Shown here piece by piece: positions 14,805 to 24,400 of a stretch of DNA of 64,000 bases. Position 1 is the first letter of the stretch, and each line of letters begins with the position of its first letter. The notes under the pieces are model-generated. The model was given only the letters and a program-made list of their open reading frames with translations. It had not been told where the DNA came from and did not search any database. Both the position numbers and the translations under genes were made by a program. This stretch comes from 4572-13 sp964594065 (lineage in GTDB: Bacteria; Planctomycetota; Phycisphaerae; Sedimentisphaerales; Anaerohalosphaeraceae), in assembly GCA_964594065.1 (NCBI GenBank), contig CAZQKX010000014.1:1-64000 (forward strand), written 5' to 3'.

Positions 14805-17576
14805 ATGAATAATTACAAACACATGTTGGCTCTACTTTTAATCACAGCTCTGACGGTCTGTGCACCACAGATATGTATAGCATCTTATCTCGATGATTTC
14901 AGCACAGATACAAGCAGCAATTACACCTATTCTAATTCGTATGGCGGTGGCGGATCATTCGAAATCTTAGATGGCACGTTAAACATTACGACAGGAAGCG
15001 ATAACACCGCTTCGGTGATGACTACTGGAACGGTAAGATTTGCTACCGGAGAAACACTGAGTGTTGAAGTTCCAGGAATATCAGGTAGCCAGGGCGTATT
15101 CATGATGTGTTCAACAACAGATGCTCAACCGGATGGAAGCACTACTTTTGGATTCCGCTTCCGGCGAGGCGGCGGGATTGTACGGATCGACCGTTATCCG
15201 GGGGAAGCCGTTGCCGACTCGACAGATCCGAACAGTGCAGAGGCAGCCACAATGATAGTCACGAGGACATCAGATACCGATTTCGATTACTCCATTGAAA
15301 TAAACGGAACCGAAACTCCGCTGGGTTCTTTTACTCTCTCGGAATTGTCAGGGATGGCCGATCTGTATATTGGCGCCCAGGCTTATGATACAACAGGGAG
15401 CACGTTTTCTTTTGACAATCTCAAGGTCCACCACGATTACAGCTGCGAAGGTTATTTTTGGGATAATTTTGAAAATCCCGGTTTGATCGGCTATACGTAT
15501 GAAGATTCTTACGGCAGCGGCGGCAGTTTCACCGTTTCCGGCGACACGCTGAATATCACGACAGGAAGTGATAACACGGCTTCGGTGGTGACGACAGACG
15601 AAACGGCGTTCTGCGTTGGAAGCACCCTGAGTGTTGAGGTTCCAGGAGTATCAGGTAGCCAGGGGGTGTTTATGATGTGTTCCACAACGGCCGGTCAACC
15701 AAACGGAACCACGACTTATGGATTCCGTTTCCGTCGCGGCGGCGGGATTGTACGGATCGACCGTTATCCGGGAACCGGCAGTGCCGACTCGACGGATCCA
15801 TCTCCCGGCTCTTCCGCCGTACTGTCTGTCACACGAACATCAGCTACTGATTTCGATTACTCCATTGAAATAAACGGAACCGAAACTCCATTGGGTTCAT
15901 TTACTATCGAGCAACTGGAAGAGTTTTATAATCTGCACATAGGTGCCCAAGCTTATGATACAACAGGGAGCACGTTTTCTTTTGACAATCTTCTGGTCAC
16001 CCAGGTTTACAATTGCGAAGGTTATTTTTGGGATAATTTTGAAAATCCTGGTGTGATTGATTATACATACGAAGATTCTTACAACAGCGGGGGCAGTTTC
16101 ACCGTTTCCGGAGACACGCTGAATATCACGACAGGAAGTAACAACACCGCTTCAGTGATGATAACCGATGAGACGGCATTCTGCATCGGAGACGCCCTGA
16201 GTATTGAAGTCCCGGGAATATCAGGCTATCAGGGTGTATTCATGATGTGTTCAACAACGGCCGGTCAACCGGACGGGACCACGACTTATGGATTCCGTTT
16301 CCGGCGAGGCGGCGGGATTGTACGGATCGATCGTTATCCGGGGGGGGCAGTCACCGACTCGACGGATCCATCTCCCGGTTCACCCGCGGTACTGCGTGTT
16401 ATACGGACATCGGGGGCTGATTTCGATTACTTCATTGAAATAAACGGAACTGAAACTCCATTGGGTTCATTTACTATCGAGGAAATGTCCCCGTATTATA
16501 ATCTGCACATTGGTGCCCAGGCTTTTGATACAACAGGGAACACGTTTTCGTTTGACAATCTTTTTGTCTCCAAGTGCGGCGACTGGGGATACCACTCCAT
16601 GGACTTTAACCTGGACTGTTATGTGAACCTGCAGGATTTCGCAGAGTTCTCAAAATCATGGTTGAGATGTACCGTTCCCAGTGAACCCGGAAGTGAAAAT
16701 TTATTCGAAGAGTTCAGCTTGGTTATCATTCCGGATACACAAATGTGGTCAAAAAATGATCCAAATCTTTTTAACGACGCAACAAGCTGGATTGTGGCCA
16801 ACAAAGATTCACAAAATATTCAATTTGCCCTGCATGTCGGTGACATTGTCAATGATGATGAAGAAGCGTACCAATGGGATAATGCCGACGCAGCCATGAG
16901 CATTCTCGATGGCGAGGTTCCTTACTGCTTTGGAGTAGGTAACCACGACATGAAAAAAGGCGAGGACCCGGTCTGGACACCAGATCCAGACCGCGACAGT
17001 ACTAACTTTAATGACAAGTTTCCCTATACCCGCTATAACAGTGAACCATGGTACGGGGGCCGGATGACCAATGATACGCCCTATATACCCACTGAAAACT
17101 ACGATAATACCTTCCATTTTTTCAGTGCCTGCGGAATGGACTTTCTGATTATCTGCCTGTCAGTGGCCCCTACCGATAACCACTTAACCTGGGCAAACAG
17201 TATCGTCTCCAGTCACTCAGATAAAAGGGTCATCGTAGTGACTCACAGTTATATGGATGGCAACACTCGACTCTCTTCTGATATATATTCACCGCCAGGC
17301 GGTAATGCCGGCCAGCAAATCTGGGATGAGTTCATAAAATTGCACGAAAACATCTTTTTTGTTGCCTGTGGACATCTTGCCAACGGCCGGCGGACTGATA
17401 CGGGCGATAATGGTAATCTGCTCCATCAGACGGTGAATAATAACGACCTGCTTAGAATTCTCCGGTTTGTCCCAACAGCAAATATGATTTATGTAAAAAG
17501 CTACAATCCCAATACGATGACTTATGACACAGACACAGAGAATGAATATGAGTTTCTGTACAATATGAGTCCGTAA
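14805..17576 (+). CDS. Secreted three-repeat protein with dockerin-like module and metallophosphoesterase
   Basis: A 923-residue exported protein. The start MNNYKHMLALLL follows AAAGGA and opens a signal peptide ending near CIASY. Three 190-residue repeats follow, each beginning around DNF/DDF and ending SFDNL. They are jelly-roll-like (LamG/concanavalin fold is my guess). A dockerin-like module with DFNLDCYVNLQDFAEF lies at about residues 600-622. From about 636 to the end is a calcineurin-like metallophosphoesterase: IPDTQ, GDIVND (about 679), GNHD (about 712), a TH near 816 and CGH near 855. It probably acts on extracellular phosphoesters and may be anchored through the dockerin-like part. 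The substrate is unknown. Confidence 0.88.
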   Translation: MNNYKHMLALLLITALTVCAPQICIASYLDDFSTDTSSNYTYSNSYGGGGSFEILDGTLNITTGSDNTASVMTTGTVRFATGETLSVEVPGISGSQGVFMMCSTTDAQPDGSTTFGFRFRRGGGIVRIDRYPGEAVADSTDPNSAEAATMIVTRTSDTDFDYSIEINGTETPLGSFTLSELSGMADLYIGAQAYDTTGSTFSFDNLKVHHDYSCEGYFWDNFENPGLIGYTYEDSYGSGGSFTVSGDTLNITTGSDNTASVVTTDETAFCVGSTLSVEVPGVSGSQGVFMMCSTTAGQPNGTTTYGFRFRRGGGIVRIDRYPGTGSADSTDPSPGSSAVLSVTRTSATDFDYSIEINGTETPLGSFTIEQLEEFYNLHIGAQAYDTTGSTFSFDNLLVTQVYNCEGYFWDNFENPGVIDYTYEDSYNSGGSFTVSGDTLNITTGSNNTASVMITDETAFCIGDALSIEVPGISGYQGVFMMCSTTAGQPDGTTTYGFRFRRGGGIVRIDRYPGGAVTDSTDPSPGSPAVLRVIRTSGADFDYFIEINGTETPLGSFTIEEMSPYYNLHIGAQAFDTTGNTFSFDNLFVSKCGDWGYHSMDFNLDCYVNLQDFAEFSKSWLRCTVPSEPGSENLFEEFSLVIIPDTQMWSKNDPNLFNDATSWIVANKDSQNIQFALHVGDIVNDDEEAYQWDNADAAMSILDGEVPYCFGVGNHDMKKGEDPVWTPDPDRDSTNFNDKFPYTRYNSEPWYGGRMTNDTPYIPTENYDNTFHFFSACGMDFLIICLSVAPTDNHLTWANSIVSSHSDKRVIVVTHSYMDGNTRLSSDIYSPPGGNAGQQIWDEFIKLHENIFFVACGHLANGRRTDTGDNGNLLHQTVNNNDLLRILRFVPTANMIYVKSYNPNTMTYDTDTENEYEFLYNMSP
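14881..16590 (+). repeat. Three tandem 570-bp coding repeats
   Basis: Three units lie in perfect register at 570-base spacing. For example CAACAGGGA occurs at 15391, 15961 and 16531, TAAACGGAAC at 15301, 15871 and 16441, and GTTATTTTTG at 15451 and 16021. Units 2 and 3 are the most alike. No length change has accumulated between units, so duplication is recent or maintained by conversion. Unit 3 contains a run of eight G (16340-16347) that the other units lack. Confidence 0.92.
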
Positions 17577-17705
17577 ACGAAAAACATTTTATATAGAAAA
17601 CACGTGAACATGTAGTGATCTAAAGCTACTGTACGCCTGAATTTCTGCTCTTTCAGCCGGTTGTTATGATGACTGCAGAAATTAAAATGAGCGGATATGC
17701 CTGAA

Positions 17706-18842
17706 CTACCCGATGATCACCGGTTCTTCGTCGGGTTGTTTGGTTTCTTCTTTGTACTGAACCTGGACCTGGAGATAGGTCTCCATGAGTTTATCGACCA
17801 TGCGGCTGACGCTGTTATGCTGCCGCAGATATCTCTGACTGTTAATCGCCAGTTGGCGGGTCTCGGCTCGCTGGCCCAGCAATTTTTTCAGACAGCCGTA
17901 AATACTCAATTCGTCCTGACCATCCCAAAACGCGGCGGTTTGCCCTTCGCTTAAAAGGCCGCTGGTCTTTTCGGGACTTCCGGCTATCGCCAGACCGACG
18001 CCCATCGCTTCCGTTAACTGGGCATCGAAACGCCCAGCGTCTTCTAAATGCAGATAAATATCCGCACCCGACAGGATCGAACGCATCGGGCTCATCGGCG
18101 GCACAACCGTTACCACAGATGTTAACCCTAACGCTCGAATGCGCCGACGAATTGCTTTTTCCTTCCGCCCTTTTCCCATGATCACAGTCATCAGCTCAAA
18201 ACTGTCTAATACCAAGTGACGAATTGCTCCCAACAGTGGTTCGAAAAGTTTCACATCATCCAGCGGATGGATCGCCATGAGGCTGGGCACCTGATCGCCT
18301 CGTGAAAAGCATCGGCACACATCTTCCACAAATGTACCCACATGGATCCGCTCGACACGATCCCTGAGTTTGGGCCAGTCATTGCAAAGCCTGTCAGCAA
18401 TCGTCTCTGACGGCGCAATGATCTTCGATGCACGCAGGATCGTTTTTTTAAAATGAAGCCACATCGACCCGTAACGATGGAAAGTGATAACATAAGGAAT
18501 TTCAAGCTGCTGTGAAAGCCAGTCCGCCAAATGAATCTGCCCCGGATAAAACGCATGCAGGATCGTCGGCTTAAAACGACTCAACCGCTCCAGCAGGATC
18601 CTGCGATTCTGATACCGGAAGACCGGCAACCGAAGCGCTGGATGCTCGATCTGCTCGACCGCAGGACACAGCACTGTTTCAGCGTTGATACACGACGGAC
18701 ACACCAAAGCCGAAGCGTGCGCCGTCCCGCTTAAACCCACTAAAATACGTCGAAGATAAGATGCATAAGATTGATACGTTCCCCGATCCACAAGAAAAAC
18801 GGGCCTGATCGTTTCAGAGTTTCCGTTGTGTGCTTCCGGCAT
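17706..18842 (-). CDS. Glycosyltransferase, GT4-like
   Basis: A 378-residue protein with the two-lobe layout of GT-B glycosyltransferases. The N-terminal half contains HAFYPGQIHLADWLSQQL and VITFHRYGS, as in acceptor domains. The C-terminal half carries the nucleotide-sugar binding region, with VIMGKGRKEKAIRRRIRALGL, GADIYLHLEDAG and the EAMGVGLAIAGS motif with the conserved Glu. It should transfer a sugar from a nucleotide donor in the cytoplasm to a lipid, glycan or small molecule that cannot be named. It starts 15 bases after panB ends, so the two genes are probably co-transcribed without an obvious metabolic link. Confidence 0.83.
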   Translation of the reverse strand: MPEAHNGNSETIRPVFLVDRGTYQSYASYLRRILVGLSGTAHASALVCPSCINAETVLCPAVEQIEHPALRLPVFRYQNRRILLERLSRFKPTILHAFYPGQIHLADWLSQQLEIPYVITFHRYGSMWLHFKKTILRASKIIAPSETIADRLCNDWPKLRDRVERIHVGTFVEDVCRCFSRGDQVPSLMAIHPLDDVKLFEPLLGAIRHLVLDSFELMTVIMGKGRKEKAIRRRIRALGLTSVVTVVPPMSPMRSILSGADIYLHLEDAGRFDAQLTEAMGVGLAIAGSPEKTSGLLSEGQTAAFWDGQDELSIYGCLKKLLGQRAETRQLAINSQRYLRQHNSVSRMVDKLMETYLQVQVQYKEETKQPDEEPVIIG

Positions 18843-18857
18843 TGTCTTGTCTTACCC

Positions 18858-19724
18858 TCAATTAGGCTTTGACGATAAATTGTTCAGTATCTTCTGAAGT
18901 TCTTCCATTTGCCCCGGCTTGATATGATAGCAATGGTCGTCATCGGGAAATACGCCCTGTCGAATCTGGCTCGCGTATTCTTTAACGGCGTCAATGATGG
19001 GCGCATCCAGCTTCGCATAGTTTTTGGAAAATTTCGGAGCGTATCCGGAATTTAAGCCAAGGATATCTGAGATGATCAGAATTTGACCGTCACAGTCCGG
19101 ACCCGATCCGCAACTGATCACCGGGACAGAGTTCTCTTCGGTCACGATTTTCGAAACTTCCCGAGCGGTTCCTTCCAGCAGCAGTGAACTGGCACCGGCA
19201 GCAACCATTTTTTTCGAAAGTTCGATCAGTTCCAAAGCCAACTCCGCCGTTGTTCCTTCGGCTTTAAGCTTACCGAGCTTGGCGATTCGCTGGGGACGAA
19301 TACCGATATGGGCCATCACAGCCATCCCCGCATCACTGACAGCCTTAATCACATCCAGATGAGCGGCTGTCGCTTCGATCTTAACGATCTGGGCTCCGGT
19401 TTCCTGAAAAAAACGCCCCGCGTTGTGTACCGCATCGGCAATACTGGTCTGATACGACAAAAACGGCATATCGGCCACCAGGCACACATTTGCCGCGGCC
19501 CTTCGAACCGCCGCGGTGATAGCCACCATAAAATCCATCGTCACCGGCAGGGTTGTGTCATGGCCCAAAATGACCTGCGCTGCCGAATCGCCAACCAGGA
19601 TCATGTCAACATCCGACTGGCTAACCAGCTTGGCCGTGGTAAAATCGTAGCAACTTACCGCCACGATCTTGCGGCCGACTTGTTTGGCCTCCAGTAAGTC
19701 CGATATTGTAACTTTTTTATCCAT
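18858..19724 (-). CDS. panB: 3-methyl-2-oxobutanoate hydroxymethyltransferase
   Basis: A 288-residue ketopantoate hydroxymethyltransferase, the first step of pantothenate (vitamin B5/CoA) synthesis. It adds a hydroxymethyl group from methylene-THF to 2-oxoisovalerate. Family motifs are seen: SCYDFTTAKL, the metal-binding Asp in LVGDSAAQV, GHDTTLPVTMDFM, LVADMPFLSY, KIEA, HIGIRPQ, and ISCGSGPDCDGQI. The start MDKKVTISDLLEAK is chosen because AGGA lies about 9 bases before it. Longer frames start inside sequence without homology. panC and panD are not in the window. Confidence 0.95.
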   Translation of the reverse strand: MDKKVTISDLLEAKQVGRKIVAVSCYDFTTAKLVSQSDVDMILVGDSAAQVILGHDTTLPVTMDFMVAITAAVRRAAANVCLVADMPFLSYQTSIADAVHNAGRFFQETGAQIVKIEATAAHLDVIKAVSDAGMAVMAHIGIRPQRIAKLGKLKAEGTTAELALELIELSKKMVAAGASSLLLEGTAREVSKIVTEENSVPVISCGSGPDCDGQILIISDILGLNSGYAPKFSKNYAKLDAPIIDAVKEYASQIRQGVFPDDDHCYHIKPGQMEELQKILNNLSSKPN

Positions 19725-19911
19725 AAGCATTTTCCTAAAAGAAAGACATGCACAGTATAACGATATCTGCGATTTCAAAGCAAGGCCTTTTTTGTGGCCA
19801 AAAATACAAGACTTTTTGAGTCTGATATCGTTATTGCCGCATTATTTTAAGGACATTGAGCGATTTTGTATTTTTCTTAAAGAAACTCACTCTGTTTTAT
19901 CGATATAGTGA

Positions 19912-19939
19912 TTGAGCAGGCATTATATTGAGATATTAT
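19912..19939 (+). promoter_or_regulatory. Promoter for candidate small RNA
   Basis: TTGAGC (19912-19917) and TATTAT (19934-19939) are separated by 16 bases. The expected start is near 19946, only about 55 bases before a strong terminator, in a region with no plus-strand gene upstream for more than 2 kb. Confidence 0.5.
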
Positions 19940-19945
19940 ATTTTA

Positions 19946-20000
19946 AGCTTTTCATCACCCTCCTCCGAAGCCAGATTCTAATTTGGAATCTGGCTTTTTT
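19946..20000 (+). ncRNA. Candidate small RNA with CCCUCCUCC segment
   Basis: A transcript of about 55 bases is predicted from the promoter at 19912-19939 to the terminator at 19968-20000. Its 5' single-stranded part contains CACCCTCCTCCG, which is complementary to purine-rich Shine-Dalgarno sequences. The 3' half is a perfect 11-bp hairpin with a T run. This is the layout of short trans-acting regulatory RNAs. It could instead be an attenuator in the leader of the kinase gene that starts at 20085. Confidence 0.45.
19968..20000 (+). terminator. Orphan intrinsic terminator
   Basis: AAGCCAGATTC (19968-19978) pairs perfectly with GAATCTGGCTT (19986-19996) around a 7-base loop, followed by T to 20000. 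No plus-strand protein gene ends upstream of it nearer than 17576. On the minus strand it lacks a T run, so it does not serve panB. Confidence 0.85.
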
Positions 20001-20084
20001 GGTTTCTTCATCAAGATGCTCCTGTTTCTCACCGATATTAAAGCCAGAATGATAAAAATCTCCAATGATGTTATAGGACGCACA

Positions 20085-20840
20085 ATGGAATCAGCTAACG
20101 CCAACATAAAAACACGAAACACTAATGATGAACAAATACTACCGGATCAACTGCCGGAAGAGATGCGGGCGTTCTGTGCTTCCGGAAGATCTGTGATGGA
20201 CCTGGCCCACCTGGTCAAAAATATCATCCAGATGGTGTCCGGGTCGGTCGAGATCCTCGATTTGGCACTGGAGCGTAAACAATACGACCGGGTTCGGCGA
20301 AGCTGGAATATCTTTGAACCCAATTTTATCCGTCTGAAAAAATTTGTTCTGGATCTGATCAAATACACCAAACAGTATCCCATCCAGTTAACTGAATGTG
20401 ATTTTAACGAAATCATCCAAAAAGGAATCGGTTCCTGTGAGCATTTGCTGAAGAACAAGCACGTTAAACTCCAACTCCGACAAGACAAAACCATTCCAAC
20501 TGCGCAATTTGACTTTGATCGCATCGAAGAGATGGTTGGCAATCTCATTACGCACGCACTGGATAACCTGAAAGATCACATGGGCGAAATTACGATCCAG
20601 AGTCAATACGTGCCGGAAAATCATCAGATTCTTCTGGTTATCAGTGATGATGGACCTCTGCTTTCCAGGGAAATACAGCAGCAGCTAACCGAACCTTTTG
20701 AACGGACACGTAATATGTGCGGGACCGGTTTTGACATTCCTCTTGCAAAACTTTTTATCGAACAGCATAACGGATACATGGAGATTGATGCTGATGAAAC
20801 GCAGGGAAATCAGGTCTGCGTCTATCTGCCTGTAACGTAA
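20085..20840 (+). CDS. Soluble histidine-kinase-like protein with degenerate ATP lid
   Basis: A 251-residue protein with the kinase core but no sensor or membrane segment. A helical dimerisation region contains AHLVKNIIQ with the candidate phospho-His42. A HATPase-like domain covers about 105-250. The N box reads NLITHALDN (Asn153 kept, second Asn replaced by His157). The G1 box reads DDGPL instead of DxGxG. The G2 box GTGFDIPLAK is good. It may be a low-activity kinase, a phosphatase or a phosphotransfer partner. The ATG at 20085 is chosen for AGGA 7 bases upstream. No response regulator is adjacent; the nearest is at 52272. Confidence 0.75.
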   Translation: MESANANIKTRNTNDEQILPDQLPEEMRAFCASGRSVMDLAHLVKNIIQMVSGSVEILDLALERKQYDRVRRSWNIFEPNFIRLKKFVLDLIKYTKQYPIQLTECDFNEIIQKGIGSCEHLLKNKHVKLQLRQDKTIPTAQFDFDRIEEMVGNLITHALDNLKDHMGEITIQSQYVPENHQILLVISDDGPLLSREIQQQLTEPFERTRNMCGTGFDIPLAKLFIEQHNGYMEIDADETQGNQVCVYLPVT

Positions 20841-20916
20841 TCGCACCTTAATCCGCATTTGCCAATTCAGACTTGATTCTTTCCGCAGTATACCTTTTAA
20901 TCTTAGGCGATTCGCG

Positions 20917-21312
20917 ATGTCGACAGAACCAAACAAAACCGGTTTACTCATTCGTCTCTACCGAGCCTTGGGGCCTGTAGCCGGTGGTCTTTTGCTGGAT
21001 TTTGCCGACCTGGCAACCTTCGGCCCGACGGGATTGTTTGCCGGATCTTTTGTCGGCATTGCGATTGCATTGTGGATCTGCTCAATCTATCGGTTCTCGT
21101 TCCGGATAAAAATAATCCTCTCGCTGCTGGCCGGGGTTTACTGCTCGGTACCAATGACCGAACCATTCCCGCTGGCAACACTCGTGACTGTGGCATGTCG
21201 TTTTTTTGAATCTCCTCCAAAACCGCCCTCCTCTTCGAGTAATGTCTCCGATCAGCATCGAAAACAGGTTGAATCTACAATCATCGAAGACGATGACAAA
21301 AAAACAGGGTGA
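20917..21312 (+). CDS. Small membrane protein, unknown function
   Basis: A 131-residue protein with hydrophobic stretches at about residues 18-30, 40-58 and 64-90. It ends in a charged, Ser/Pro-rich tail (PPKPPSSSS, IIEDDDKK) likely in the cytoplasm. It starts at an ATG with TTAGGCG upstream, 76 bases after the kinase gene, and may share its transcript. The arrangement DLATFGPTGLFAGSFVGIAIALW has no family I recognise. Confidence 0.7.
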   Translation: MSTEPNKTGLLIRLYRALGPVAGGLLLDFADLATFGPTGLFAGSFVGIAIALWICSIYRFSFRIKIILSLLAGVYCSVPMTEPFPLATLVTVACRFFESPPKPPSSSSNVSDQHRKQVESTIIEDDDKKTG

Positions 21313-21400
21313 TCGCGACTGTTCCTGTCTTGAATTCGGCTGAAAAGAGCTTTTCAATCACCTCTAAATAACTGCTTGCATCTTTGATAGAGGCGATTAT

Positions 21401-21420
21401 AGTGATTTTTTTAAATCACT
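21401..21420. promoter_or_regulatory. Palindrome upstream of the GH2 gene, candidate operator
   Basis: AGTGATTT and AAATCACT form a perfect 8-bp inverted repeat with a 4-T spacer, 57 bases before the beta-galactosidase ATG. A possible promoter (TTGAAT, 16 bases, TAAATA) lies directly downstream of it. Size and symmetry suit a dimeric transcription factor. The T-rich centre also allows a weak hairpin, so the role is inferred. Confidence 0.45.
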
Positions 21421-21477
21421 ACTCGACAATCGTTTGAATTGGACAATATCATTATTAAATAGTCACTGAGATTAAAC

Positions 21478-24400
21478 ATGGAATGCACAATGAAACAGAC
21501 GATTATGTTTTCAACCCTTCTATTTGGAATTCTTATGACCTCATTGCCCCCCATTTTTGCAGACGCCGTTCCGGATTGGGAAAACCCGGAAGTTTTCGAG
21601 ATCAACAAAGAAAAGCCTCACTGTACGCTGATGCCCTATGCTAGGAAAAATAAAGCCATTAATAACGACCGCTCCGGGTCAACATGGCACAAGTCACTCA
21701 ACGGCATGTGGAAATTCAACTGGTCTCCGGACCCGGACCACCGTCCGGCAGACTTTTATCAAACGGATTATGATGTCAGCCAATGGGACCGGATCACCGT
21801 TCCTTCCAACTGGCAGTTGCAGGGTTTTGGGATTCCGCTTTACACAAATATAAAATATCCTTTCAAGAGAAATCCGCCGACCGTTATGGAAACACCGCCG
21901 AGCCAGTTTACCAACTTTGATGCTCGCAATCCCGTCGGTTCGTACCGCACAACATTTACCGTCCCCTCTAAATGGAGAGAAAAGGAAATTTTTATCGTTT
22001 TCGACGGTGTGGATTCAGCTTTTTATCTCTGGGTTAATGGAAAGAAAGTCGGCTACAGTCAGGACAGCCGCACACCCGCGGAATTTAATCTGACCGATTA
22101 TCTTCGAGACGGTGAAAATACACTGGCCGCAGAAGTATATCGATATTGCGACGGTTCTTATCTCGAAGATCAGGATTTTTGGCGTCTGAGCGGTATTTAT
22201 AGAAATGTCTATTTGTACGCAGCCCCAAAACTGCATATTCAGGACTTTTTCGTTCATACGGGGCTGGATGATGAATACAAGGACGCAACATTGAAGATTG
22301 ACGCCAAAGTAATCAACTACGGCCAGGCAGATGCCGCCGGTTCCGTACTGGAGGTGTCTCTGCTCGAAAAAAATAAATGGCTGTTCGGTCTTTTTTCCAG
22401 CCAAAAGAAAGTCATTAAGGCAACGGCAAAAGCCGCCTCTGATACGGTGCCTGGCGGGGGCACGGTTGATTTTTCCTATTCAGGAAAACTGACAGATCCA
22501 AAAAAATGGTCTGCTGAAGCACCGAATCTTTATACGTTGGTTCTGACCTTGAAAGATGCCAAAGGTAAGGTTATCGAAATGGCGTCCTGTAATGTCGGCT
22601 TTCGCACATCCGAGATCAAAGGCGGCCAACTCCTTGTCAACGGTCAGCCCATCTATATTAAAGGTGTCAATCGTCACGAACACGACCCGGACACCGGACA
22701 TACCCTGACGCGGGAATCCATGATCCGGGACATCTTGCTGATGAAACAAAATAACGTCAACACAGTCCGCACTAGTCACTATCCTAATGTGCCCGAGTGG
22801 TATGAACTCTGTGATGAATACGGTTTGTATGTTTTTGACGAAGCCAACATTGAATCCCACGGCATGGGCTACGGCCCAAAATCGCTTGCCAAACAGCCTG
22901 AGTGGAAAGCCGCCCATCTGGCACGAACGATCGCGATGGTCGAACGTGACAAAAACCATCCGTCTGTGATCGTCTGGTCGTTAGGCAATGAAGCCGGTGA
23001 CGGGGCGAATATGGAGGCTACCAGCGCCTGGATCAAACAGCGTGACCCGTCACGCCCGGTTCAGTCTGAGCAGGCCGGACGAAAACCGCACACGGATATT
23101 GTCTGTCCGATGTATGCAACAATTGACAGGATCGTTAAATACGCCAGTCAAAAACAGGACCGCCCGTTGATCCTGTGCGAATATGAACATGCAATGGGCA
23201 ACAGCCTGGGTAACATGAGCGATTACTGGACAGCGATCGAACAATATAAACATCTGCAAGGCGGTTCCATCTGGGACTGGGTCGATCAGGGGCTGCGAAA
23301 GAAAGACGCCAACGGCAAAGAATTTTGGGCTTATGGTGGAGATTACGGCGATATACCGAACGATGGAAACTTTTGCTGCAACGGCTTGGTCCAGCCGGAC
23401 CGCAAACCCAACCCGCATTTGTTCGAGATGAAAAAGGCTTACCAGGAGATCAAGGTTCATGCTGAAGACCTTGCCGCCGGTAAAGTAAAGATACAAAACA
23501 AGTATTACTTTATTCCGACCGATTTTGTCAATGCCCTGTGGGAATTAACTGAAAACGGCAACGTTATTCAGAACGGTTCACTCGGTGCTATCAGCGTCCG
23601 GCCGCAGGAAACAAAGGTCGTGACAGTGCCCTTCAAGAAACCGAAAATCAATCCCGGCAGTGAGTATCATTTGAAGTTGACGTTTATTCTCAATAGCCAA
23701 ACGCCATGGGCTAAAAAAGGCCACCCGGTCGCCTGGGATCAATTCAAGCTGCCCTTCAAGGCAAACCCGGCACCCGCAGCAGCTCTCGACTCGATGCCAA
23801 AGCTGACGCTGGATGACAGCAAGACTTCGGTCACCGTTAAGGGAGAAGATTTTGCCGTCACTTTCGACAAGTCCAGGGGGGTTATGACAAACTGGACATT
23901 CAAGAATACTGAGCTAATGGCTTCTTCCCTGACGCCGAACTTCTGGCGTACCCCGACCGACAATGATAACGGCAGCAAGATGGCCGAACGCTGCGGTATC
24001 TGGAAAAATGCCGGTCTCAACTGTAAGGTGACCGCGTTCGATGTCAAGCAGAACAGTCCGCAGGCGGTCATAATACATGTCAAGCTCGAACTGGCAGCCA
24101 AAGGATCCACACTGTCAACTCTTTATACTGTTTACGGTTCCGGCGACATTCTTCTCAACAACACATTGACGCCGGGCAAAGACTTGCCCGAACTGCCTCG
24201 CATCGGTATGCAGATGGAAATGCCGGGCCAGTTTGCACACATGAGCTGGTTTGGCCGCGGTCCGCAGGAATCGTATTGCGACCGCAAGACCGGATACGCC
24301 CTCGGCCTCTATGAAGAAAACGTCTACCAGCCCGAGCATATCTATGTACGCCCGCAGGAAACCGGCAACAAAACTGATGTTCGCTGGGCGGCATGGACCA

